Shown piece after piece: positions 34,910-44,559 of a stretch of 64,000 nucleotides of DNA. The position numbers and the translations under genes are program-made. The notes beneath the pieces are model-generated. The model was not told the DNA's origin. It saw only the letters and a program-made list of their open reading frames with translations, and made no database searches. Source of the stretch: Trichoplusia ni (lineage: Eukaryota > Arthropoda > Insecta > Lepidoptera > Noctuidae); assembly GCF_003590095.1 (NCBI RefSeq), contig NC_039490.1, positions 8,883,834 through 8,947,833 of the forward strand, read 5' to 3'. How positions within the stretch are numbered: position 1 is the stretch's first letter; each line of letters begins with the position of its first letter.

Positions 34910-35335
34910 GGAATTTAATCCTTGTGTCGCGGGGGGTTTCACAAACATACAAATCACATGCACAAAAACACGCAGACTCAGAACAAGCATATATTATGTG
35001 GATCACACATTTAATTTTGTCAGTGGGGTCTTAGAAATATTAAGAAACTAAAACTTTGAAAAGTTCTCTGCCTCGTGCATAAAAATCCGAACATAGAATA
35101 GCAAGTTCAATTGCCGGGCGTAATCATATCACAGTTTCTGTCAAGTTTGACACCAACCCCCCTAGCACTAGACCAATGACGATTGACGGATACCCGAGTG
35201 GTATAGGTCACCACTTCAAAGATGTAGACGATGTGTTGCAGGATTCGATCTCCGCGTAGAAAGAGTGGTCTGGGAACCGAGTCTGGGTGTCTTTGTTCAT
35301 ATAACTTGTATGTTTGTGAATATGTAATAAAATCA
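34910..35335. repeat. Two family C SINE pieces in opposite orientation
   Basis: Bases 34910-35020 are a reverse family C fragment (CTTGTGTCGCGGGGGG, ACATACAAATCACATGCAC). Bases 35183-35335 are a forward copy (ATACCCGAGTGGTATAGGTC, GGATTCGATCTCCGCGTAG, GAGTCTGGGTGTC). Together they lie just upstream of AKR-1. Confidence 0.6.
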
Positions 35336-37362
35336 TCTGTCATTCTTATATTATATTCGAGTGTTTGTAATTGATGACAACAACAATTGTGGAAATGTCT
35401 TTTGCTAGAGGGAGAGAGTGAAATGCCGTTTTTAAACTCTAACAGAAGCGTTTTTGGAGATCGAAGGTGCTTATGAACTTTGTTATTTCGTTTCCTTTTG
35501 GCCAGATCGGATGGAGGAGAAGAGGACAACCCCTTTATACCCTTTTAAATTTTAAAATTACTTCTTCTGCTTTGGGTTGGACAACCAGGTCGTACATCAA
35601 CCATACAACAAGAAAAAAGCTTACCAATTCGCCGACAAAACTTCATAAACGATAATTATAATTATTACATAAATTGGATCAACGTTATTACCAAACATGT
35701 TTAGATAATAATAGGTTCCAATAATTATATTTTGAGTAGGGATTGCGAAACAGATGCAATACACAATAGATTTGTTTAATGTTTGTAAACTATTCGACGA
35801 TACTAACTTTACGTCTTAACTGATGTAATTGTTGTAATTGTCTAATCCACTATGGAGAGTTTATACAATACAATCATTCCTAGGCAGTTTATTAATTACT
35901 ATGAATTATATATTGTGTTGATGTGTGTCTAACTAAAGCAAGTAGTCTAGTCACTCTTAGTGTCTAAGGTAAGTAAATGTGTTGTTAAAGGACTTATTAA
36001 TCATTATTAAATGATGTATTGGTTTTCTCACGCGTATTTATCGGGGGTGACCAGTTCGACTTGCGACCTCCGCCGCGTCAGAACATGATTAAGGACTCCG
36101 GTTGGGTCCGAAACTAGTCAGGCACCCCCCATAAATACGTGAGTAGTGTCGTGAAAAGATTTGAGGGAGGTTTTTGCCCAACAGAGGGCTACATAAATAA
36201 TAGTATTTGGATATATTTATAGGGTTTTATATTCAAAGGGTAAAAAGGGAATCTTATTGCAAAGAGTCTGTTGTCTGTGGGGCCGTATAAGTCATCGGTA
36301 AGGCTGTACCTCACTGACGTATAGATAGTTGGTATTTGTTTTATTTTAGCAAGACTCGCACTCCCATTTTGTTAAAATCAGCCATTATTTGAATGCCTAA
36401 AAGGTTATTCTAAAGTCTTTACAAAATCGCTAGTGGAAACTCAGGTAAAACACTTAGGAGAAGCGGTAGTTAACAGTGAAGGGTGGGCGATAATTTAGAT
36501 TTTTAGTTCTGCAAACAGTACATAGATACTTCGCTATATCGTAGCTCTACACAGCTATATTCACATCGTCACAAAACGTCCATCTAGCCAAATGATAGGC
36601 AAACAATAACTTGATTAAGAACCGCTCAGAAACTGATAAATGCTATACCTAACTATTAAAAACATCAGCCGAGTTCGAATCAATTATTATAAAAAAAACC
36701 TATAAAGTGATTGTCGGACTCGCGAATGTCAGGGGTCCATAGGTTAAAGAAAAAATATGTTCAGCATTCAAGTCTTTAAACGGTTGCTTCATCTCCATTT
36801 GGAATTTATGGAGGAGAAACAATGTTTGCAATATATCAGCTATCTATCTATCGCGGGTCATAAGACACAGACGGACAGAAGGACAAATTGTAGTTTTAGT
36901 AATAGGGTTCTTTAACATTTTAGCACGGATCCCTAAAAACCATCTCTATGTATAAATAAGTTTATTGACTTCAGATGCTTAATTTTATATAAGTATAAGG
37001 CGGTTCGATCGAGTTTTAAAAGTATTACGTCTCTTTAGTAATGGCACAAAAAGGTCCAAATTAAATTAAGTATAACCTAGTATAAGATATATAAGATCTA
37101 TTGATTAACATACTGAAAAAAAGCAATAAAACTAGACTTCTAATATGTTCAGTAAACTCTTAATGATTATTTTTGTATTGTAAGTAAAATGCTCTTTGCA
37201 ATATAATAATTTTCGTTAAACTATAAAATATTTGAACGCTGGAAACAGCAGAATATTCTAGATTCTTCCGATTGTAACAATATTCTCACAAATATTTACA
37301 TAGATATTCTATTAAATTCTAGCCAAGAGCTTACGGTTCGGACTCGCGTCACTTTTTTTTTG

Positions 37363-37535
37363 TTAAGGCGGGGAATCCTCATGGACACCCACTCCCTCGG
37401 GGGAGGAAATGGGTAGTGTCAGACTCTTACTGACTAAACCTGAGCCGCCGTGCTACGTCATCCGCGTTGTTGTGTCGGTGTATGGCAATGCGTTGCAATC
37501 CTTCATACAGGACTCGAGGCCCTTGAATATCCTTT
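37363..37535 (+). repeat. Interspersed repeat family D
   Basis: GGCGGGGAATCCTCATGGAC, CCACTCCCTCGGGGGAGG, ACTAAACCTGAGCCGCCG and ATCCTTCATACAGGACTCG give the fullest copy of this family in the window. Confidence 0.7.
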
Positions 37536-38619
37536 GAGTACTTCTTGGCACACAGACTTTAGGACTGACAGAAAAGCCAATAGGTCGTTCTGAGAAACGA
37601 GAAAAAACCAGATCCAAGTTCGGTAACAAACTGTTTAGAGTAAAGAGGAAAAAGATGCAATTTTTGCCGGTCGAATTTAAAATACTGGTTTAGAATAAGC
37701 TTTTGTGTAACTTGTCGAAGATTATGTAGCAAAAAAAGAGATTCTCCTTTCATTTCTACAATTTACTAAAGTTAAGAATCAAATTTAGATAGACAAAGAC
37801 TTGTAAAGTATTTCAGATTGATTTAAAACCAGAAAGCGTGATCCTGAATCGCGACCAGAAGGTCGAAGGGTAAAAGAAAGAACATGGGTGGGTTTTAGTC
37901 AGTAAAACTCGGACAATCCTTTCCGCTCAACCCATAAGTAGTCATCTCATCGTCGTCTCATCTTTAAAAAGAAGAGTCTATAAAGTAATATAATATGGTG
38001 TGTATGGCGTGACGTAGTAGTACACCATACAAACAGCTTTGAAGGTAACCCTACGCATTTTGAACTGACTTTTAAAACGAGGAGGTTCTTAATTCGCTTG
38101 GATTTTATTTATGGTTGGTACCTCAAAACTACGGATTGAATGAACCGATTTTGTTAACTCTTTATTCTTGCATTTGAAATAGCTGTCATTTGTTCCCATC
38201 CCAAGTTTGATTCAGTAGTTTATATTTGAAGTCATTTGTATGTTCTTGTTATAATTACAGTACAGTTTTTATAACATGCTCATAAGCAAATTTACCTCAA
38301 ACACCTCTAAAAACTAAAGCGCCTTTGGGTAAAACTTTAGTAAAATACTCGTAGGTAGAAAACCTCAACATTCTGTCGCTTCTGCAATATTTTATAATAC
38401 ATGGCATCAATTCAATGAAATATCTTGGTTGTTTTATAGTGATTGAGAATAAACATTTAGTTTGTATCTGTCTGCGCACGCGCATACACGTGATAATGTT
38501 TGTGTTAATGCTGTTGACCGTGGTGGGGGGTGCCATCGCTGTAAGATCCTTATTATTTTTTTGTTTTAATTAATTGTCTTGTGTAACACTAAACACTGTA
38601 TTTGTTTCAAAAAACGACT

Positions 38620-38785
38620 CCTGCCTTAAGGGATTTAATCCTTCTGTCGCGGGGTTTTACAAACATACAAATCACATGCACACAGACACCCAGACGCTTG
38701 TCCTACGCGGGGATTTTGCCCGCGACACGTCGCACACAGTGGCTTTGGCGTGGTGACCTCAACCACTCGGCTATCCTATGCCTCA
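38620..38785 (-). repeat. tRNA-related SINE (family C)
   Basis: CTTCTGTCGCGGGG, ACATACAAATCACATGCAC, TTGTCCTACGCGGGG and TGGTGACCTCAACCACTCGG match the reverse of the complete copy at 22383. Confidence 0.75.
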
Positions 38786-39123
38786 TCATTAATTTAAATG
38801 TCAGACCAGAGACCTTTGCCCTTCTCTGACAGGAAGCTTTCTCACTGCTAGGCTAATCACTCCCCTTTCTATGAGTCGCATTATAGGTTCAATTTTGTGT
38901 TTCTCTATGTGATACCTATCGTAGTTCCCAAACGGACTGACCGATTTTGATTCGGTTTGATTTTGTTAGAAAGATAGTGTGTGTGTGGTTTAAATAATAC
39001 CCTTTATTTAATGGATGTAGGTGTAACTAAGTCATTTTTAATTTATTTTCTGAATTAATTTGTTTTATTATTTGGGAAAAATTTTTGATTATTGTTGACA
39101 TATACATATTTAAAACAAAAATT

Positions 39124-39158
39124 GAAGTTAAGCAGCGGTCGGTACAAGATGGGTGACC
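39124..39158 (+). repeat. 5S rRNA-like fragment
   Basis: GAAGTTAAGCAGCGG followed by TCGGTACAAGATGGGTGACC reads as the 5S rRNA internal control region with a short internal deletion. It is isolated from the family A body. The second-block copy is at 53967-54001. Confidence 0.65.
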
Positions 39159-39439
39159 ATGATTTTAAATAATTAGTCTTTAGTTTACTTGACCGGTTTT
39201 ATTACAATTAAATATGAAAAATAATAACTTAACCACTTTAATAGCTTTTCAATCAACAATCCAATTAAGTTCCCCTTATTAAAGTAATTATCCTTTCGCT
39301 TTATCTAATGCAACCTTAGCGCAATCTTCCGTGCAGTGAGCAAAGGACAATAGTTTAATTAACATATTTATAATAACACATAGCCTCTGTTTATTTGTCC
39401 TATTGTTAGTTTTATATTAAAGATGCGATCACTTAATTA

Positions 39440-39735
39440 TTTCAATTCTTGTGTCGTCATTCAAATCACATTCACGAGGATAGATGTATGAAATAGTTTT
39501 AGTACTTTTTAAAAGGTAAAAGTTGTCGGTATGTGTTTTTGTCATTCTTTATGTTGTGTACCTACTAAGGCATAGAAAAAAACATCAAATTAAAATATTG
39601 TTTCAAGAACATTCAAGTAACAAGCACGAGACACCCAGGAATAAGTATTCCTGTTCACACAAATGCTTGTCCTACCCGGGGACCGAACCCTCGACACGTT
39701 GCGCTTCCCTATGCCACTCGGCTATCGGTACAGAC
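39440..39735 (-). repeat. tRNA-related SINE (family C), interrupted
   Basis: The left part AATTCTTGTGTCGTCATTC and right part AATGCTTGTCCTACCCGGGG with TGCCACTCGGCTATCGG are family C. They are separated by unrelated sequence in the middle. Confidence 0.55.
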
Positions 39736-39837
39736 ACGCTATCTGTGATGACAGATGACAGTTAATTTATATTTTTACGTATAACACCGCGGTGCATAGC
39801 TAGTACTTATTATAAAATAACGATTATTTTATTTTAA

Positions 39838-40050
39838 AACTAGCTGTTGCCCGCGGGGCCGCCAGCTTCAAATCGAAAATGATCCCTTGGGAACATAAAA
39901 TCTGGAATTAATTAGTCTATGCGTTAATCCTGGTTATAAACTATCTGTGTACCAAGTTCATCTAAATCCGTTCAGTAGTTTTTACATGAAAGAGGAACAA
40001 AACAGCCATTCATGCCAGGTACATACAAAGTTTGGCATATTAGTAATATA
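39838..40050 (-). mobile_element. Helitron-like non-autonomous element (family E)
   Basis: ACTAGCTGTTGCCCGCGGGG at the left end, TTAATCCTGGTTATAAAC, CCGTTCAGTAGTTTTTACAT and AGAGGAACAAAACAGCC match the family E pattern on the minus strand, uninterrupted here. Confidence 0.55.
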
Positions 40051-40369
40051 CCAATTGCCTATTGAAAACCTCGTCCTGTGTTGAAATCGGTTTTAAATAT
40101 AACGTAATATATTATTATCTAGCAGGTACCCAACGGGTTTAAGATGTATGTAAAAAAGTCTGTGTGTTGAATTAAATCCTCTTTTTTATATTTCTATTGT
40201 TTACTTGTGTCTAGACGTCTCAAGCATCCAGATAGGTATAGTGTGCCTAAGTATAATTAAGTTTTTAAGATGGATGCGAACATTAGGGTTAAAATGAAAC
40301 CAGTTTATAAATTATTTGTTTTTATTTTTGCTATTTTGTTTTTTTTTTCAAGTTCTTTTATAGCGTTCT

Positions 40370-40965
40370 GTGCCCAAAGATGTACAACGTACGCTATTAC
40401 CTACTACGGTTCCGTTGTCCGTCAGTTGGGCCATTCGACCATCTGTTTGGACGTCTGTCGTTTATCACCATTCTGTATCTCCTGTATTGTGATATAATAT
40501 AAATAATATAAATCTTGGGACAACTCACACACGGTTTATCTGATCCCAAGCTAAGCAGAGCTTGTGTTATGGTAACCAGACAACTGATAAACTTACTTAT
40601 ATATTTCTAAATACATTACATAATATAGACAAATACACCCAGACACAGAACAAATGATCGTGCTCATCACACAAACATTTGTTCTGGGTGGGAATCGAAC
40701 CCACGACCTCTGATATAGCAGTCAGGGTCACTAGCCACTAGACCAACAGGCCAGTCATTTGTGATGAAGTATTTATGTTGCTGCAATATCGACAAATACT
40801 AAAAATAAATATCCAGGTTAAGCCAAAGTATGTTACAGTCATTATTTTTTGAATGATAAATAAATGTTTGGTCTAATCCTTAAAATTTATCTGACATCCT
40901 ACCGATGTGTTGTTAGTCAGCCTATTTATACGGAATGTCGCGAGTCTGACTCGCACTTGCCCCGT
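40370..40965. repeat. Old interspersed repeat (family G) with a nested family B SINE
   Basis: The outer repeat is split: TCACCATTCTGTATCTCC and TGTATTGTGAT on the left, then GATGAAGTATTTATGTTGC, ATCGACAAATACTAAAAATA and GAGTCTGACTCGCACTTGCC on the right. Between them a minus-strand family B SINE fills about 40500-40758. TTGTGAT at 40487-40493 and 40759-40765 is a candidate target-site duplication. The 75-aa ORF at 40270 overlaps this repeat. Confidence 0.65.
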
Positions 40966-41391
40966 TTTTTCTATACCATAAGTTTCATTACCCGGGTTCA
41001 AAGTTTGATTCTCTCGCACCAATATTAAGCTCGATGTGAAAAAAAAATGTTTTTTTCTGGAAATGCTACCAATTATTATATTTTCAAATAGCCCATGAAA
41101 AGAGATGGCCGATCTACGGGATGTACAACGCAGTAGTACAAATATAATTTAGACAGTTATTAACATAGAGTAGTCAGTTGTAATCTTGTCTATATTAACA
41201 CCTAAGTAAGTGCGATAACCTTTTAACATTCAATATAATTACAAATACGATACACCTTCTGTTTATCGTAACAAAGTATATTATTATGACTTCCAATTCG
41301 TTTGTAAACATGGTTTGTATAATATATTTAGGTATCTACTGATGTGAGTTAAACACGTAGTTTTGCAAAACATGAACGAGCCAATATCAGT

Positions 41392-41715
41392 CTACCAAAT
41401 TGCGCACAAAAGTCATCTAGTTTTAAACGGAGTAAAGCTTGTAATTTGATCTAGACACAAAACAAATGATCACTCTAATTACAGTACCATCCGTCCTGGG
41501 TGGGAATCGAACTCACGACCTCTTGTATGGCACGGCCAAACCACTCCCCGCGCTCGGTATATGAAGGATTGCAACGCTTTGCCAGACACCGACACAAAAA
41601 CGCGGATGACGCAGCACCGGCGGTTCAGGTTTAGTTAGTAAGAGTCTGACACTTCCGTGCCGAGGGAGGGAGAAAAAAATAACAAATCACTAGACCAACA
41701 CGCCAGTCAAGACTT
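41392..41715 (-). repeat. Family B SINE with a nested family D repeat
   Basis: The family B body and box B region (CCTGGGTGGGAATCGAAC) end near 41535. A reverse family D copy follows (AAGGATTGCAACGC, GGCGGTTCAGGTTTAG, CCGAGGGAGGGAG). The missing family B 5' part, CACTAGACCAACACGCCAGT, resumes at 41689. Confidence 0.65.
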
Positions 41716-42564
41716 AGAACCTAGTACACAAAAAAGGCATTTTCCATGCAATGTAATCTTTATATCACCAGCGTCACCCTGTATATACCTACCTACTTTT
41801 TAACTTTAATATACTTTTTGCATTAAACCTTTTAAAAATGTGACAGTAGATTTTGACAACTTCTTCTAAACATAACATTGCATCTAGCCATCGTAATAGA
41901 TATAAGTTAATTAATTCAATTTAATAGATATATGTTCCTGCTCATAGCAGCTATGCCAGCTATAGATAAATAAACCAAGACGTTAACATGTACACAAAAC
42001 AATAAATAGGTATGGTTTTAGAAATTAATCAATAGACAGTTAGTTAATTTCTTAGTTTTTCTGTCTAAACATCAGCTATATTAGATATTAAAAGCGATTC
42101 AATATATAAATAAGCAGTGATAAATTTTGTAAGTTTGTGCGAAATTATGTTTGTGAACACACTGCCATCTATTGGAGAGTAGCAATAATGAACTATATTT
42201 TAGTGTTGTAAATAGTTAGTTAGTTTATTTTAGGTCATAAGTTACTATAATAGTTAAGCTAATTTAAGATTATTATGTTTAACCTACATACATTGCTTCA
42301 CACCATCCGTCTCTTTATTTTATTCGATAGTTTTTGCTTACAGCATACAATAATTTATTTGCCTAAATGCAAAATAGATTAGGACACTTACTTACATTAC
42401 ATTATACTCACCAATAACAGATTTGAATTAACTCTTTAGGCATACAAGAAAACATCACTAGAAATCAAAACAAAAATACCTAAACCGAGAACCAACGAAA
42501 ATGATAAATACTCTTTAATTATAACCTCAAAAAATCTCACTCAAATTACAAAAACACAATTACT

Positions 42565-42789
42565 ATGCCAAACATGTCAAGAAGAACTTTAGAGCAATTT
42601 ATAAAGGATTTCAATGAGACGGGGAGAGTTTTAAGACCCAACCCCGATTGGGAGGAGGACTTGAGGCAGACGGTGATCGTTACTCCTGAAATTGAGGAGA
42701 GGGTAAGGAGTTACTCTCGGATGAAGAAGAAGAAGGTCGCGCAGGAATGTCACTGTCAGGTGACTTTTAAGCTTACTTTTAGTTTGTGA
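42565..42789 (+). CDS. Orphan helix-turn-helix ORF, possibly a first exon or transposon relic
   Basis: A 74-aa ORF starting MPNMSRRTLEQFIKDFNETG. SRRTLEQFIKDFNETG followed by TPEIEERVRSY resembles the N-terminal helix-turn-helix of insect transposon-associated proteins (DUF4817 or mariner-like, in which a conserved ETG is followed by TPE). A possible donor CAG|GTGACT at the end of CHCQ would make it a first exon of 65 codons, but no downstream exon is visible before the gap edge. It could equally be a relic. The identical ORF at 57409-57633 is its assembly copy. No function is claimed. Confidence 0.4.
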   Translation: MPNMSRRTLEQFIKDFNETGRVLRPNPDWEEDLRQTVIVTPEIEERVRSYSRMKKKKVAQECHCQVTFKLTFSL

Positions 42790-43009
42790 AGTAGTCGAGT
42801 CATTGTTGGAGTAAAATTTAAGGAGGTGTGGAAAAGAAATGCTGATATATGCTGTGTAGTGCGCTGTCACGTTTCGACAACTGGTTGTAAAACGATGTTA
42901 TCATGTGTAGTATAATTTTTTGGTTTAGTTTTTGCTATCGATCCAGTATTTTCAGAAGCTGTCGATTGATCTTAGTTCCGAGTTCTGCCACTGCAGGAAT
43001 TGTCGCTAG

Positions 43010-44009
43010 NNNNNNNNNNNNNNNNNNNNNNNNNNNNNNNNNNNNNNNNNNNNNNNNNNNNNNNNNNNNNNNNNNNNNNNNNNNNNNNNNNNNNNNNNNN
43101 NNNNNNNNNNNNNNNNNNNNNNNNNNNNNNNNNNNNNNNNNNNNNNNNNNNNNNNNNNNNNNNNNNNNNNNNNNNNNNNNNNNNNNNNNNNNNNNNNNNN
43201 NNNNNNNNNNNNNNNNNNNNNNNNNNNNNNNNNNNNNNNNNNNNNNNNNNNNNNNNNNNNNNNNNNNNNNNNNNNNNNNNNNNNNNNNNNNNNNNNNNNN
43301 NNNNNNNNNNNNNNNNNNNNNNNNNNNNNNNNNNNNNNNNNNNNNNNNNNNNNNNNNNNNNNNNNNNNNNNNNNNNNNNNNNNNNNNNNNNNNNNNNNNN
43401 NNNNNNNNNNNNNNNNNNNNNNNNNNNNNNNNNNNNNNNNNNNNNNNNNNNNNNNNNNNNNNNNNNNNNNNNNNNNNNNNNNNNNNNNNNNNNNNNNNNN
43501 NNNNNNNNNNNNNNNNNNNNNNNNNNNNNNNNNNNNNNNNNNNNNNNNNNNNNNNNNNNNNNNNNNNNNNNNNNNNNNNNNNNNNNNNNNNNNNNNNNNN
43601 NNNNNNNNNNNNNNNNNNNNNNNNNNNNNNNNNNNNNNNNNNNNNNNNNNNNNNNNNNNNNNNNNNNNNNNNNNNNNNNNNNNNNNNNNNNNNNNNNNNN
43701 NNNNNNNNNNNNNNNNNNNNNNNNNNNNNNNNNNNNNNNNNNNNNNNNNNNNNNNNNNNNNNNNNNNNNNNNNNNNNNNNNNNNNNNNNNNNNNNNNNNN
43801 NNNNNNNNNNNNNNNNNNNNNNNNNNNNNNNNNNNNNNNNNNNNNNNNNNNNNNNNNNNNNNNNNNNNNNNNNNNNNNNNNNNNNNNNNNNNNNNNNNNN
43901 NNNNNNNNNNNNNNNNNNNNNNNNNNNNNNNNNNNNNNNNNNNNNNNNNNNNNNNNNNNNNNNNNNNNNNNNNNNNNNNNNNNNNNNNNNNNNNNNNNNN
44001 NNNNNNNNN
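43010..44009. other. Assembly gap, exactly 1000 N
   Basis: The run of N is exactly 1000 long, a conventional placeholder and not a measured size. The same sequence stands on both sides, so the true gap is probably a negative one (overlapping contigs). ORFs of 357-405 aa reported across it are meaningless. Confidence 0.99.
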
Positions 44010-44559
44010 TTTTTCTGTCGCGGGGATTTTTACAGACATACAAATCACGTGCACAATAAAAGTCAGCCTTTAGAACAAGCATTCGTGCATCACACAAATG
44101 CTTGTCCTACGCGGATATAAAACCGCGACACTAAAAGCGCAGTTCTATGGCATGGTAACTTAAACCACTCTGCTATTAGTGCAAAACTTAACATTCGTTT
44201 ATAGTTTATATAAAATGATCAGTGAATAATGTTTACAAAGTATGTAGGGCTACTTCGCTTAGCTTTGCTAAGTTATTTTAATTACGTAGATCACCGCTAG
44301 AGGCGCTTATATCAACAGATACTTGCCTATTCCTAGACCTAGACAATAAGTGAATGATGTGGTCGCCTGTAATTGGAGGCGCACACTAATATTGTACGCA
44401 AAAATGTTAATGCATTAGCCTCTGTTGGCGATCCGATCCAATAAATAAATAAACTAGTGTAACCTAAAATGATAAAGAGCTCCACAAATAAAAACCAGCA
44501 ATTTTAGTATAAAAAATATCATTTTTTATTTCATACAAAATTGTGTACTAATTCGCACG

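Larger units (their letters stand above)
35336..42564. other. Repeat-rich intergenic region between the two AKR genes
   Basis: Stretches 35336-36689, 37536-38619 and 41716-42564 hold nothing I can identify. Bases 36690-36935 look like an interspersed repeat (GACGGACAGAAGGACAAATT and TAGTAATAGGGTTCTTTAAC are typical). The other named repeats are listed separately. Confidence 0.4.
29141..43009 (+). repeat. First copy of the 13.8-kb assembly-duplicated block
   Basis: Nearly the same sequence recurs at 44010-57852, in the same order and orientation, differing mainly by single-base indels. The block ends exactly at the left edge of the 1000-N gap (TGTCGCTAG then N). It is 13,869 bases against 13,843 in the second copy. 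It looks like the 3' end of one contig overlapping the next. Confidence 0.95.

Noticed and set aside
40270..40497. 75-aa ORF with an apparent signal peptide and several Cys (also at 55115)
   Set aside because: It overlaps an old interspersed repeat and a T-rich tract. The hydrophobic stretch comes from poly-T, and the Cys pattern does not match a family I know.
42903..44120. ORFs of 357-405 aa across the N run, both strands
   Set aside because: They consist almost wholly of X translated from the 1000-N gap.
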